A stretch of DNA of 64,000 nucleotides from Allobosea sp. UNC402CLCol (lineage in GTDB: Bacteria > Pseudomonadota > Alphaproteobacteria > Rhizobiales > Beijerinckiaceae), in NCBI RefSeq assembly GCF_000745475.1, contig NZ_JQJJ01000009.1, positions 186,001-250,000 of the forward strand, in the 5' to 3' direction. Shown here in pieces: positions 1 through 9,811 of this stretch; the stretch's first letter is position 1; every line of letters begins with the position of its first letter. The position numbers and the translations under genes are program-made. Under the pieces are notes generated by a model that did not search any database, was not told where the DNA came from, and saw nothing but the letters and a program-made list of their open reading frames with translations.

Positions 1-1125
1 GATGAGCGAACCGCCGAACACGGCGCACATCTGCAGGCGATAGACCTGTGCGATCCGCTGCGGCGGGAAATCGTGCTGGATGATGTGCAGAAGCGCCAGA
101 TTTTCGAACGGGCCATTGACCGCGGCCAGCGCTGCGCAGGCCATCAAGGCCGCCGTATTCGGCGCGAAGGGCATCAGCAGCACGCCCAGCCCGAAGGTGA
201 GCTTCGACATCACGAGCCACAGCAGCGGCCGCTTCGGCGTGATGCCGGCCAGGACGAGATTCGCGGCGAGATTGCCGGCGCCATAGGCGGTCATCATCAG
301 GCTGTAGGCGGTCAGCGGCTCGGCGCTCGTCATGCGCAGATAAAGCGCCATGCCGAGCAGAACGCCCATCGACCAGGTGACGTTGCCGACGAAGTCGGCG
401 ATGAGGCCGAAATGCATCAGGCGGTGATGCCGCACGGCACGCGCCCCGCCCATGATCGCGTCGAGCACCGACGACAGGCCGCGGCGCGTCTCGGGTGGCG
501 CGGGCAACGGCGCCCCCTTCAGGGCGGCCCGGACGCCGAGCGCCGAGAGCAGGAACCCGCCGGCCGTGATGGCGAAGAACTGGCCGATCGGCACGAGGCC
601 GTTGACGAGCGCGATCAGGCTGGGGCCGAGGATACGCGCCATGCGCCGCGTCGCGTCGAACAGCCCGTTGACGGCGTGGCGGATCGAGGTGCCGGGCGCC
701 AGGATCGGCAGCGTCGCCTGCAAGGCGGGGTCATAGACTGAGGTGGCGAGCGCGACGGCGCCCGCGGTCACTGCGAGCAGGGGCAGGCTCATGAAGCCGA
801 AGGCGCTCGCCGCCGCCAGCAGCAGGAGAAGCGCCGCCCGGAACAGGCTGACGCCGACCATCGTCGTCGCATGCCGCCAGCGATCGGTGAGGGCTCCGGC
901 GAACAGGCTGCCGAAAAGCAGGGCGCCCGATTGCAACGCCGAGACATAGCCGGCGTCGCGGCCGATCAGCGAGGAGGCGATCCAGATCACCGCCACCATG
1001 TAGAATTCCGCACCGGTGGCGGAGAGCAACTGCGAAGACCAGAGCAGGCCGATGCGCTTGTCGCCCAGCGGTTTCAGGATGAACATGAACAGGCGGGCCC
1101 CGGCGTGACCGGGGCTCGCTAGCAT
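1..1125 (-). CDS. MFS transporter, 3' end beyond window
   Basis: Reading the minus strand from 1125 leftwards gives 375 open codons that run off the window edge. The product is rich in hydrophobic helices, with the N-terminal stretch RIGLLWSSQLLSATGAEFY followed by alternating membrane segments and a charged loop of the type GALTDRWRH, the equivalent of the MFS loop 2-3 signature (GxLaDRxGRR). It is therefore an inner-membrane major facilitator, substrate unknown. The start at 1125 is the first ATG in frame. It has GGGA directly abutting it, so an internal ATG about 13 codons in is also possible. The next gene lies on the same strand behind it (from 2213), 74 bases away, and shows no functional link. 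The plus-strand frames here are shadows. Confidence 0.8.
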   Translation of the reverse strand, partial: MLASPGHAGARLFMFILKPLGDKRIGLLWSSQLLSATGAEFYMVAVIWIASSLIGRDAGYVSALQSGALLFGSLFAGALTDRWRHATTMVGVSLFRAALLLLLAAASAFGFMSLPLLAVTAGAVALATSVYDPALQATLPILAPGTSIRHAVNGLFDATRRMARILGPSLIALVNGLVPIGQFFAITAGGFLLSALGVRAALKGAPLPAPPETRRGLSSVLDAIMGGARAVRHHRLMHFGLIADFVGNVTWSMGVLLGMALYLRMTSAEPLTAYSLMMTAYGAGNLAANLVLAGITPKRPLLWLVMSKLTFGLGVLLMPFAPNTAALMACAALAAVNGPFENLALLHIIQHDFPPQRIAQVYRLQMCAVFGGSLI

Positions 1126-1199
1126 TCCCTGCCGCTCGACTCCAGTCGCGAGACTTCGGAAACCGCAGGTGATGTGCCGGGCGCCGGATAAGGGTGTCG

Positions 1200-2213
1200 T
1201 CAGAAGCCTTCCAGCACGATCTTGCCCTTCGCGCGGTTGCTCTCGATCAGCGCGTGAGCCCGTTTCAGATTGGCCGCGTTGATCGCGCCGAAATGCTCGC
1301 CGAGCGTCGTGCGGATCGTGCCGGCGTCGACGAGACGCGAGACCTCCGCCAGCAGCTTGCCCTGCTCTGCGATATCGGCCGTCTGGAACACAGGGCGGGT
1401 GAACATGAACTCCCAATGCAGCGAGAGGCTCTTGCGCTTCAGCAGGGTGACGTCGAGCGTCTTGGGATCATCGATCAGGCCGAGCCGCCCCTGCGGCGCC
1501 AGCAGCTCGACGATACCGGCGAGATGGGTGTCGGTATGCGTCGTCGAGAAGACGAAGGCCGGCGCGCCGAGGCCGAGCGCGGCGATCTGCTCCGGCAGCG
1601 CCTTGGTGTGGTCGACGACATGATGGGCGCCGAGCTCCTTGGCCCAGGCTTGCGTCTCGGGGCGGGAGGCGGTGGCGATCACCGTGACGTCGGTCAGCCG
1701 GCGCGCGAGCTGGATCGCGATCGAGCCGACGCCGCCGGCGCCGCCGACGATCACAAGCGCGTTCGCGGCGCCCGGCACCGCATCGCGGATCTTCAGCCGG
1801 TCGAACAGCATCTCCCAGGCGGTGATCGCGGTCAGCGGCAGCGCGGCGGCTTCCGCGAAGCCGAGCGAGGCGGGCTTCGGCCCGGCGATGCGCGCGTCGA
1901 CGAGGTGGAATTCGGCGTTGCTGCCGGGACGGTTGATCGCGCCGGCATAGAACACGGCATCTCCCGGCTTGAACCCGGTGACCTCGGAGCCGACCGCCTC
2001 GACGATCCCCGCCGCGTCCCAGCCGAGCACGGCGCTTTCGCCCGCCGCAGGCTGGTTGCGCATCCGCACCTTGGTATCGACCGGGTTGACCGAGACGGCC
2101 TTGACCGCGACGAGCAGATCGCGCGCCCCGGCGGCCGGCTTCGGCAGATCGAGGTCGATCAGGCTGTCTTCCGCGGTGATGGGCAGTGACTGGCGGTATC
2201 CGACGGCGCGCAT
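1200..2213 (-). CDS. zinc-type alcohol dehydrogenase-like / quinone oxidoreductase family protein
   Basis: A 337-residue medium-chain dehydrogenase/reductase. The N-terminal GroES-like domain has the family sequence AVSVNPVDTKVR, and the Rossmann domain (about residues 150-290) carries VIVGGAGGVGSIAIQLAR, the NADP-binding loop of the quinone-oxidoreductase branch. No structural zinc cysteine cluster is visible, which fits NADPH:quinone reductase-like members, not true alcohol dehydrogenases. The ATG at 2213 is chosen because AGGAG sits eight bases upstream; a longer reading to 2270 lacks this. The gene is divergent from an HxlR regulator with a 99-base shared promoter region. That pairing is common for redox or electrophile-responsive oxidoreductases, so control by the regulator is likely. 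The physiological substrate is unknown. Confidence 0.85.
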   Translation of the reverse strand: MRAVGYRQSLPITAEDSLIDLDLPKPAAGARDLLVAVKAVSVNPVDTKVRMRNQPAAGESAVLGWDAAGIVEAVGSEVTGFKPGDAVFYAGAINRPGSNAEFHLVDARIAGPKPASLGFAEAAALPLTAITAWEMLFDRLKIRDAVPGAANALVIVGGAGGVGSIAIQLARRLTDVTVIATASRPETQAWAKELGAHHVVDHTKALPEQIAALGLGAPAFVFSTTHTDTHLAGIVELLAPQGRLGLIDDPKTLDVTLLKRKSLSLHWEFMFTRPVFQTADIAEQGKLLAEVSRLVDAGTIRTTLGEHFGAINAANLKRAHALIESNRAKGKIVLEGF

Positions 2214-2312
2214 GGCGTCTCTCCTGCGTTGCGATGGAGGCCAGATGAGCTTAACCTGCAAATAGCGCAAGAACGCACAAATTCAGCCCATAGTGTCGAA
2301 AAGGATACCGTC

Positions 2313-2681
2313 ATGCCGCCGCGTTTCCAGGAGCCTTACTGTTCGCCGGGGTGCCCCGTCGAGGCGGCGCTCGGCTTCATCGGCGGCAAGTGGAAGGGCA
2401 TCGCGCTCTATCACCTGCTCACGGCCGGCACCTTGCGCTTCAACGAAATCCGCCGCCGCATGCCGGGCGCGACGCAGCGCATGCTGACCAATCAGTTGCG
2501 CGAGCTGGAGGCGGATGGGCTGATCGTCCGCGTGGTCTATCCGCAAGTGCCGCCGCGCGTCGAATACAGCCTCTCGGCCAAGGGCCGCACGCTCGAGCCG
2601 GTCATCATGGCGCTGAAGGCCTGGGGCGAGGCGCATGCGCGGATGCCGGCGCCGGCTCACCCGTCCGAGGAAGCGGCCTGA
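2313..2681 (+). CDS. HxlR-family winged-helix transcriptional regulator
   Basis: A 122-residue HxlR protein. The early cysteine pair CSPGCPVEAAL is followed by GGKWKGIALYHLL and LRFNEIRRRMPG, which is the canonical HxlR helix-turn-helix order, and then by the wing region (residues about 60-95, ending VEYSLSAKGR). Such dimeric repressors or activators often sense quinones, aldehydes or hypochlorite through conserved cysteines; two cysteines are present here near residue 10. The ATG at 2313 fits the family N terminus, whereas upstream in-frame codons run into the promoter. It is divergent from the oxidoreductase at 1200-2213, its most probable target, and ends eight bases before the convergent transglutaminase gene. 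Confidence 0.9.
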   Translation: MPPRFQEPYCSPGCPVEAALGFIGGKWKGIALYHLLTAGTLRFNEIRRRMPGATQRMLTNQLRELEADGLIVRVVYPQVPPRVEYSLSAKGRTLEPVIMALKAWGEAHARMPAPAHPSEEAA

Positions 2682-2688
2682 GCGCTCT

Positions 2689-3567
2689 TCAGCCGACCGG
2701 GATCACGTCCACCGCGACGCCGATCTTCTGCGAGCCCGGCCCGATCAGCACCCCGTCGAGCGGTGCGACATCGGCATAGTCGCGGCCGATGGCTGTGACG
2801 ATGTGGTCGTCGGCGACGATCAGGTCGTTGGTCGGGTCCAGCCCCACCCAGCCCGTCTCGGGGCCGCACCAGAGCAGCGCCCAGGCATGGCTGGCATCGG
2901 CGCCTTCGAGCCGCTTCTGGCCCGGGGGCGGAATGGTGCGGATATAGCCGCTGACATAGGCCGCGGGCAGTCCGAGCCCCCTCAAGCCCGCGATCATGAT
3001 ATGCGCGAAATCCTGGCAGACGCCGTGGCGCTGGGCGAAAGCCTCCGCCAACGGGGTCGAGACCTCCGTTGCGGCGGGGTCGTAGGTGAAGTCGTGCCGG
3101 ATCCGCGCCATCAATTCGCTCGCCGCTTCCAGCACCGGCCGTCCCTTGCCGAAGCTCGTACGCGCATAGGCGACGACGGCGCCGACCTCGGGCACCAGCC
3201 GGCTGGGATAGATGTGATGCGTCGGCGACGCCGGCGCGAGACTGTCGGAGGCGAGCGCCAGCGCTGCGACCTCCTCCCAGCCGCGCGTCAGCCCGGGATG
3301 CGGCGGGGCAGAGCGCTCGACGGAGAGGCGCGCCCGCATCTCGACCTTCAGCTCGCGATGCGGCTTGGTGATTGTCACCGTCGTCATCCGGTTGCCGAAG
3401 AAGCAGGCCGCGTCGCTGCGTTCGGCCGGGCGCGGCATGACCGAGAGCTCGCTCTTCTGCACGCTCTGGCCGGAGCCGTCGCGCGGCAGCAGCCGCATGA
3501 TGCAGCGCGCGAAGGGCACCTGCCGGCTGTAGCCGTAGGTGGTGACGTGGCGGACGTCGTAGATCAC
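2689..3567 (-). CDS. transglutaminase-like cysteine peptidase family protein (short form)
   Basis: A 292-residue protein with an N-terminal bacterial transglutaminase beta domain (MIYDVRHVTTYGYS with a GTG start) and a transglutaminase-like core. The catalytic triad is visible as Cys in RHGVCQDFAHIM (about residue 181), His in ASHAWALLW (about 226) and Asp in GWVGLDPTND (about 243). Such enzymes cleave or form isopeptide and peptide bonds; the substrate is unknown. The GTG start at 3567 overlaps the stop of the upstream ATP-grasp/alpha-E gene by four bases (GTGA), which implies translational coupling. It is the last gene of a three-gene minus-strand operon whose first gene has a related transglutaminase core. 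No signal peptide is seen, so a cytoplasmic location is inferred. Confidence 0.88.
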   Translation of the reverse strand: MIYDVRHVTTYGYSRQVPFARCIMRLLPRDGSGQSVQKSELSVMPRPAERSDAACFFGNRMTTVTITKPHRELKVEMRARLSVERSAPPHPGLTRGWEEVAALALASDSLAPASPTHHIYPSRLVPEVGAVVAYARTSFGKGRPVLEAASELMARIRHDFTYDPAATEVSTPLAEAFAQRHGVCQDFAHIMIAGLRGLGLPAAYVSGYIRTIPPPGQKRLEGADASHAWALLWCGPETGWVGLDPTNDLIVADDHIVTAIGRDYADVAPLDGVLIGPGSQKIGVAVDVIPVG

Positions 3568-6083
3568 GCGATGCCTGTCAGTCGCGACCCTTCGGGGCCG
3601 CTGTTCTGGAGGAAGTAGCGGTCGGCGATGGCGCTGGATATCCCCATCAGCAACTGCTCGAACAGCAGGATGCTGGTGCGGTCGAGCCGGCTGGCCTCGG
3701 CGGTGCGGCAATCGGCGGCGAGCCGCAGGATGAGCCGGCGCGGCGCCTCCAGCATGCCGTCCTCCGTCAGGGAGGGCAGATCCGCGATCTCGGCCTCGAG
3801 CCGCTCGATCTGGAAGGCAACCGAGCGCGGATTGTAGGGATCGAGCATCACCAGATCGAGCACGGGCTGGAGACTCGCGCCGAGCAGATAGCGCGAGCGG
3901 TAGGTGATCTGCGAATCCGTCAGGTCGAGCAAGGCGTCGAGCGAGTCGACCGAGGCGTCGTTCTCGGCGAATTGCCGGGCGAAGCGGCAGGTGCCGACGC
4001 CGCGTTCCAGCCGCCGGCCGATATCGAGGAAGCGCCAGCCCGCCCCGCGCACCATGTTCTCCTGGCTGAGACCGGAGAAGGCCGCGAGCGTCTTCAGGGC
4101 GCGGTCGGCGATCTCGTAGGCTTCGCCCTCCGAGGGCTTGCGCCCTTCCTTCGGCGTGAGCTGGCTCTGCAGATCGCCGAACAGCCGCCAGGCATCGACC
4201 GAGAGCCGCTCGCGGATGACGGAGGCGGTGCGCCGGGCCTCGCGCACCGAGGCTGCGGCGGAGCCGTAATCGTCGAGGCTGTAGAGCGCCGAATAGGCTT
4301 GCGTCGCCGGGCTCTGGCTGCGGCCGCGCTGGGCCGAGCCCCAGGCCACGAGCAGATCACCCAGCCGGCGCACGGTCCCGCTGCGTCCCGGAGCGGGATC
4401 GGAATCGATCAGCCGGCCGAGCAAGGCGCGCACGAGGCGCAAGGTTGCCTCGCAGCGCTCCAGGTAACGTCCGAGCCAGAACAGATTGTCCGCCGCGCGG
4501 CTCGGCAAGGTGCCGGTGATGCGGCGGATGGCGATGCGGTCCGGCGTCGGCAGCAGCGTGAGAGGCTCGACCGGCGCATCGGCCGTCACCCAGACATCGC
4601 TGGAGCGTACGCCGTTGCGCAGGCTGACGGCGCGCGCATCCGGCTCGTCCGAGATCCGGCAGAAGCCGCCGGGCATCACCTTCCAGCCGTCCGGGGTCGC
4701 GGCGGCGAAGACGCGCAGCGTCATCGGGTGCGGTTCGAGCCGGCCGTTCTGGAACACCGGCATGGTCGAGAGCCGGACGATCTCCTGCCCGACATAGTCC
4801 ATGCCGCGTGCGGCGATGCGGGCGCGCAGCGCCTCGCGCTCGGACGCCGGCAGATCGCCGGCGAGCACGGGGCCGGTGTCGAGCCCGCCGCCGGCGCTGC
4901 GGAAGGCTGGCGCGATGCTCATCTCGTCGAGGCGGTCGAGCACGGCCTCGCGCTCGCGCCGCTGGCCGCACCACCAGGTCGCGATATTGGGCAGGATCAG
5001 CTCCTCGCCGAGGAGCTGGCGGGCCACCGCTGGCAGGAAACCCATCAGCGCGCGCGCCTCGACGACGCCCGAGCCGAGGCCGTTGGCGATATGGACATTG
5101 CCCTCCCGCACCGCCTCGACGAGGCCGGCGACGCCGAGCGCCGATTGTGCGTTGAGCTCGAGCGGATCGGCGAAATCGCCGTCGATGCGCCGCCAGATCA
5201 CGTCGGCGCGCTTTAAGCCCGCGATGGTGCGCACATGCACGCGCCCTTCCCGCATCAGGAGGTCGCCGCCCTCCACCAGGAGGAAGCCGAGATAGCGCGC
5301 GAGATAGGCCTGTTCGAAATAGCTCTCGTTGAGCGGGCCCGGCGTCAGCAGGCAGATGCGCGGCTCGATCCGCTTCGAGCGCGCGACCAGCCCGGCCCGG
5401 AAGCTCTGGAAGAAAGCCGCCAGCCGCTCGATGTTCATGCTGCGGAACATGTCCGGAAAGGCGCGCGTCAGCGCCAGCCGGTTTTCCAGCGCATAGCCCG
5501 TGCCCGAAGGCGCCTGGGCGCGATCCTGCAGCACCCACCAGCGCCCGTCCGGCCCCCGGCCGAGATCGGCGGCGTAGAGCTGCAGCGTGCCGCCGCCCGG
5601 CGCGCCGTGCAGGGGGCGCAGATAATCGGGGCTGCCGCTGACCACCGCGGCCGGCAGCAGATCCTTCGCGACGATCTCGCCCGGCCCGTAGATGTCGTCG
5701 AGCAGGGTCGAGAGCAGTTGCGCCCGCTGCGCCACGCCGGCGGCGATCGTCTGCCATTCCGCGCCAGGGATGACGAGTGGCACATGGCTCAGCGGCCAGG
5801 GGCGCTCGCCCGCGCTCGGGTCGCGTTCGTCGATGTCGCCATGGACGCGATAGGAGACGCCGGTGTCGTGGACATGCCGGTCGGCCAGGCCGAAGCGTTG
5901 CAGCAGCTCATCCTGCGACAGCGCGCACCATTCCTGCAGGAAGGGCTCCCAATGCGGCCGGACGGCGCCCTCGGCGTCGACGAACTCGTCACGGGCGCCG
6001 GGCAGGGGGCGATAGCCGGCGAGCAGCGCCGCGCGCCGCTCCGCCTTGGTGCGTCCAGACCGGATGCGGCCCTGCACTGCCAA
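3564..6083 (-). CDS. circularly permuted ATP-grasp fused to alpha-E domain protein
   Basis: An 839-residue fusion. Residues about 1-510 match the circularly permuted type 2 ATP-grasp family (COG2308-like), seen in GIDERDPS-type N-terminal residues, GTGYALENRLALTRAFPD and the glycine-rich ATP segment near IANGLGSGVVE. Residues about 515-825 match the helical alpha-E family (COG2307-like), starting at RAADNLFWLGRYLERCEAT. In many genomes these are two adjacent genes; here they are one polypeptide. ATP-grasp enzymes of this type are predicted amide-forming ligases (Iyer, Aravind and colleagues discussed them as amidoligases), but no substrate is established. The start is TTG at 6083 with AGGGG about eleven bases upstream; a GTG two codons later is also possible. 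The gene lies between two transglutaminase genes and overlaps the downstream one by four bases. Confidence 0.88.
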   Translation of the reverse strand: MAVQGRIRSGRTKAERRAALLAGYRPLPGARDEFVDAEGAVRPHWEPFLQEWCALSQDELLQRFGLADRHVHDTGVSYRVHGDIDERDPSAGERPWPLSHVPLVIPGAEWQTIAAGVAQRAQLLSTLLDDIYGPGEIVAKDLLPAAVVSGSPDYLRPLHGAPGGGTLQLYAADLGRGPDGRWWVLQDRAQAPSGTGYALENRLALTRAFPDMFRSMNIERLAAFFQSFRAGLVARSKRIEPRICLLTPGPLNESYFEQAYLARYLGFLLVEGGDLLMREGRVHVRTIAGLKRADVIWRRIDGDFADPLELNAQSALGVAGLVEAVREGNVHIANGLGSGVVEARALMGFLPAVARQLLGEELILPNIATWWCGQRREREAVLDRLDEMSIAPAFRSAGGGLDTGPVLAGDLPASEREALRARIAARGMDYVGQEIVRLSTMPVFQNGRLEPHPMTLRVFAAATPDGWKVMPGGFCRISDEPDARAVSLRNGVRSSDVWVTADAPVEPLTLLPTPDRIAIRRITGTLPSRAADNLFWLGRYLERCEATLRLVRALLGRLIDSDPAPGRSGTVRRLGDLLVAWGSAQRGRSQSPATQAYSALYSLDDYGSAAASVREARRTASVIRERLSVDAWRLFGDLQSQLTPKEGRKPSEGEAYEIADRALKTLAAFSGLSQENMVRGAGWRFLDIGRRLERGVGTCRFARQFAENDASVDSLDALLDLTDSQITYRSRYLLGASLQPVLDLVMLDPYNPRSVAFQIERLEAEIADLPSLTEDGMLEAPRRLILRLAADCRTAEASRLDRTSILLFEQLLMGISSAIADRYFLQNSGPEGSRLTGIA

Positions 6084-6153
6084 AAGCTCTAGACCCCTGC
6101 CGGCGCGCCATTCGCTCGGCCGGACTCAGCCGAACGAAGAGAAACCGCGCAAA

Positions 6154-9100
6154 TCAAAGCGGGCGCCTCAGATCCAGCGTGAGCGGAAATTCGGCGCTGC
6201 GTTCCTCCGGCGGAATCGCCAGAGTGCCGGGACTATGACCGATCGCCTCGAAACGCGCGAGCCGTCTTGCCTCCGCCTCGTAGGAATTCACAGGCGGTGT
6301 CTCGTAATTGCGACCGCCGGGATGGGCGACATGGTAGACGCAGCCCCCGAGCGAGCGCCCGACCCATGTATCGACGATGTCGAAGGTCAGCGGCGCATTC
6401 ACGGGAAGCGCCGGATGCAGGCCGGAGGCCGGCTGCCACGCCTTGAACCGCACCGCCGCGATCGCCTCGCCGGAGGTTCCCGTCTCCGTCATCGGCAGGC
6501 GCCTTCCATTGCAGGTGACGAGATGGCGGCCGGGCACGAAGCCCTTCGCCTTCACCTGCAGCCGCTCGACCGAGGAGTCGACATAGCGCACCGTGCCGCC
6601 GGCCGCGCCCTCCTCGCCGAGCACATGCCAGGGCTCGAGCGCCTGCCGGATCTCGATCTCGACGCCGCCATGCTCGACCTTGCCGAAGAAGGGAAAGCGG
6701 AACTCGGCCTGCGCCTCGAACCAGACGGGATCGAAGGGATAGCCGGCGCGGTCGAGATCCGCGAGCACATCGCGAAAATCCTGCCAGACCAGCTCCGGCA
6801 GCATGAAGCGGTCATGCAGCGCGGTGCCCCAGCGCACCAGCTTGCCGCCTTGCGGCTCGCGCCAGAACCAGGCGATCAGGGCCCTCAGCAGCAGTTGCTG
6901 TGCCAGCGACATCCGCGAATCCGGCGGCATCTCGAAGCCACGGAACTCCAGCAGACCGAGCCGCCCGGTCGGGCCATCCGGCGAATAGAGCTTGTCGATG
7001 CAGATCTCGGTGCGGTGCGTGTTGCCGGAGACGTCGACCAGAAGGTTGCGGAACAAGCGGTCGACCAGCCAGAGCGGGATCGGCGCCTCGCCGGGCTTCG
7101 GCACCTGCGCCATGGCGATCTCCAGCTCGTAGAGCTGGTCCTGCCGGGCTTCGTCGATGCGCGGGGCCTGGCTGGTCGGGCCGATGAACAGGCCGGAGAA
7201 CAGATAGGAGAGGGACGGGTGCCGGTTCCAGTAGAGCACGATGCTCTTGAGCAGGTCCGGCCGGCGCAGGAAGGGTGAATCGGCCGGCGTCACGCCGCCG
7301 AGCACGACATGGTTGCCGCCGCCGGTGCCGGTATGGCGCCCGTCGACCATGAACTTCTCGGCGCAGAGCCGCGACAGCCGCGCCTCCTCATAGACGCCCT
7401 GCGTGATCGCCACCGCCTCGCGCCAGTCCGTCGCCGGATGGATGTTGACCTCGATCACGCCGGGATCGGGCGTGACCTTGATGACGTCGAGGCGCGGATC
7501 GGAGGGCGGGGCATAGCCCTCGATATGCACGGGCAGGCCGGTTTCCTCGGCCGTGGCCTCCACCGAGGCGACGAGGTCGAGATAATCTTCCAGCCGCTCG
7601 ACCGGCGGCAGGAAGACGCAGAGCACATTGTCGCGGATCTCGAGGCTGAGCGCGGTGCGCACATGCTCGCCACCGATCTCCTGCTCGGTACGCTGCTGGG
7701 CCGTGCTCGTGCCGCCGGGATCGGCGGAAACCGCCAATTGCGGGGGAGGTGCGCCGAAGCTGGTCGGAGCCGCCGGCGATGGCGGCGTTCCGGCGCCGGG
7801 CGCCGGAGCGGCCTGCGAGCTGCCCGCCGGCGGCAGCGGGCCGCGCGGCTCCATCGGGTCCTGCGGATGGATATGCGGATATTCGGCCTTGGGGATGTCG
7901 GGCAGGGAGCCGAGCGGCAGCCGGTAACCGACCGGCGAATCGCCGGGCACGAGGAAGAGCTTGCCACGCCGCAGCCGCCATTTCTCCGAGCGCCAGCGCC
8001 GGTCATTCGCCGCCGCCTGCCAGCGCTGAACCGGGATGACGAAGCCGCGGGGATGGCCGAGGCCGAGCTGGAAGACCTGCGCCATCCGGGCCCGCTCCTC
8101 CGGGTCGGCGAGGCGGGAATCGAGCGGGTCGACATTGTCGGGAAGCTGCGCCTCCTTGAGCAGCCAGTGGCCGGTATCCTCATAGGCGGGGAGGACGTAA
8201 TCGGCTCCGAGGCCGAGCTTTTCGGACAATCCGCGCGCCAGCGACTCCGCGTCCTGGATCGTCGCGCCCGCCTCCAACTCGCGATCGCCGCCGGTCTTGG
8301 CGCCGGGCTCGCGAGCGATCAGCTCGGCATTGCGCCAGATCGGCTCGCCGTCCCGGCGCCAGTAGAGCGCGAAGGCCCAGCGCGGCAGGCTCTCGCCCGG
8401 ATACCATTTGCCCTGTCCGTAATGCAGCATCCCGCCCGGCGCGAAGCGTTCGCGCAAGCGGCGGATCAAGACATCGGCGCGCTCGCGCTTGGTCGGCCCG
8501 ACTGCGGCGATGTTCCATTCCGCCCCGGTCTGGTCGTCGATCGAGACGAAGGTCGGCTCGCCGCCCATGGTGAGCCGCACATCCTGCGCCTTGAGATCGG
8601 CCTCGACCGTCTCGCCGAGGGCATCGAGCGCCTGCCAGGATTCGTCGGAGAAGGGCAGGGTGATGCGCGGCACCTCATGCACCCGCGCCACGCTCATCTG
8701 GAAGTCGAAGGTGGTCTCGGCATAGCTGGCGACGCCCGAGACCGGCGCGGCCGAGCGGTAATGCGCGGTCGCCGCCAGCGGCAGATGGCCCTCGCCGGTG
8801 AGCAGGCCCGAGGTCGGGTCGAGCCCGATCCAGCCCGCGCCGGGAATATAGACCTCGGCCCAGGCATGCAGGTCGGTGAAGTCCTTGTCGGTGCCGCGCG
8901 GCCCTTCCAGCGGGTCGATATCGGCCTTCATCTGGATCAGGTAGCCGGAGACGAAGCGCGCCGCGAGGCCGAGATGTCGCAATGCCTGGACCAAGAGCCA
9001 GCTCGTGTCGCGGCAGGAGCCGGAGCCGATCGACAGCGTATGCTCGGGCTCCTGCACGCCCGGCTCCATGCGGATGCCGTAGGTGATCATCCCCTGCAGC

Positions 9101-9552
9101 CGCGCATTGAGATCGACGACGAAATTGACGGTATTGGTAGGCTCCCTCGGCAGCGCGGCAAGGAAAGCTTCCAGAAGCGGGCCGGCGGGCTCCGTCGCCA
9201 GATAGGGCGCGAGCTCGTCGCGCAGCTCCGGCGCATAGGAGAACGGAAAAGTCTCGGCCTCGGCCTCGACGAAGAAGTCGAAGGGATTGATCACCGAAAG
9301 CTCGGTGACGACGTCGACCTCGATGCGAAATTCGCTGACCGGCTCCGGAAAGACGAAACGCGCCAGCCAGTTGCCGGCCGGGTCCTGCTGCCAGTTCACG
9401 AAATGCTGCGCCGGCGTCACCTTGAGCGAATAGCTCTTGATCGCCGCCCGGCAATGCGGCGCCGGTCTCAGCCGGATGATCTGCGGCCCGAGCGTGACCG
9501 GGCGATCATAGCTGTAATGGGTGACGTGGTTCAGCGCGGCGATGATGGCCAA
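6154..9552 (-). CDS. large transglutaminase / DUF2126 protein
   Basis: An 1132-residue protein. Residues about 5-90 form the bacterial transglutaminase N-terminal domain ([13 protein letters not shown]). The transglutaminase core follows, with Cys in [13 protein letters not shown] (about residue 180), His in DLHAWAEVY (about 229) and Asp in [10 protein letters not shown] (about 243). From about residue 310 to the end it matches the long DUF2126 region, including [26 protein letters not shown] and [11 protein letters not shown] proline/alanine-rich linker occurs at about residues 575-620. It is the first gene of the operon with the ATP-grasp/alpha-E and short transglutaminase genes, 70 bases from the next. 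The start is TTG, the most upstream possible, with only a weak AGG upstream. The function of DUF2126 is unknown; joint action on a peptide or amide substrate is inference. Confidence 0.87.
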   Translation of the reverse strand: MAIIAALNHVTHYSYDRPVTLGPQIIRLRPAPHCRAAIKSYSLKVTPAQHFVNWQQDPAGNWLARFVFPEPVSEFRIEVDVVTELSVINPFDFFVEAEAETFPFSYAPELRDELAPYLATEPAGPLLEAFLAALPREPTNTVNFVVDLNARLQGMITYGIRMEPGVQEPEHTLSIGSGSCRDTSWLLVQALRHLGLAARFVSGYLIQMKADIDPLEGPRGTDKDFTDLHAWAEVYIPGAGWIGLDPTSGLLTGEGHLPLAATAHYRSAAPVSGVASYAETTFDFQMSVARVHEVPRITLPFSDESWQALDALGETVEADLKAQDVRLTMGGEPTFVSIDDQTGAEWNIAAVGPTKRERADVLIRRLRERFAPGGMLHYGQGKWYPGESLPRWAFALYWRRDGEPIWRNAELIAREPGAKTGGDRELEAGATIQDAESLARGLSEKLGLGADYVLPAYEDTGHWLLKEAQLPDNVDPLDSRLADPEERARMAQVFQLGLGHPRGFVIPVQRWQAAANDRRWRSEKWRLRRGKLFLVPGDSPVGYRLPLGSLPDIPKAEYPHIHPQDPMEPRGPLPPAGSSQAAPAPGAGTPPSPAAPTSFGAPPPQLAVSADPGGTSTAQQRTEQEIGGEHVRTALSLEIRDNVLCVFLPPVERLEDYLDLVASVEATAEETGLPVHIEGYAPPSDPRLDVIKVTPDPGVIEVNIHPATDWREAVAITQGVYEEARLSRLCAEKFMVDGRHTGTGGGNHVVLGGVTPADSPFLRRPDLLKSIVLYWNRHPSLSYLFSGLFIGPTSQAPRIDEARQDQLYELEIAMAQVPKPGEAPIPLWLVDRLFRNLLVDVSGNTHRTEICIDKLYSPDGPTGRLGLLEFRGFEMPPDSRMSLAQQLLLRALIAWFWREPQGGKLVRWGTALHDRFMLPELVWQDFRDVLADLDRAGYPFDPVWFEAQAEFRFPFFGKVEHGGVEIEIRQALEPWHVLGEEGAAGGTVRYVDSSVERLQVKAKGFVPGRHLVTCNGRRLPMTETGTSGEAIAAVRFKAWQPASGLHPALPVNAPLTFDIVDTWVGRSLGGCVYHVAHPGGRNYETPPVNSYEAEARRLARFEAIGHSPGTLAIPPEERSAEFPLTLDLRRPL

Positions 9553-9811
9553 GGCTCGGCACCTGCTAGTCGTCCGCGGACAGACCGCCGCAGATTCAGG
9601 TTAACGGCGCTTGTCCCCAGCGCAAAGCGCCATCCTGCCCGTGGAAACGGCAGGGCGGCGAGCGGTTGCCCAAGGCTTGGGCTGTTGCAGGCCGGCGGCA
9701 TGGCATGGCCGCTGCCCGCTGTTTCCCCTTTGCAAGCGCTCCGAACCGTCTCACTCTGGTCGCAGCGATCGGCTAATCGAATCTGGTGAGCCGTACGGAG
9801 TTTCGAGTGTC
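9553..9811. promoter_or_regulatory. divergent promoter region, DUF2126 operon / zwf
   Basis: This 259-base gap separates the divergent DUF2126 operon and the zwf-pgl-eda genes, so it must hold both promoters. I see no convincing minus 35/minus 10 pair and no strong dyad. An open frame continues upstream of the zwf ATG through this gap, but its residues do not look like any known N-terminal extension of glucose-6-phosphate dehydrogenase. Confidence 0.5.

Noticed and set aside
73-1122. Several plus-strand frames opposite the MFS gene
   Set aside because: They are Arg/Ala/Gly/His-rich shadows of the hydrophobic minus-strand frame.
7309-9789. An 826-codon plus-strand frame
   Set aside because: Complementary to the DUF2126 gene; composition is that of an antisense GC-rich frame and no domain is seen.
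9611-9811. N-terminal extension of zwf to 9611
   Set aside because: The added 67 residues are not conserved in the family and the ATG at 9812 directly precedes the conserved fold.
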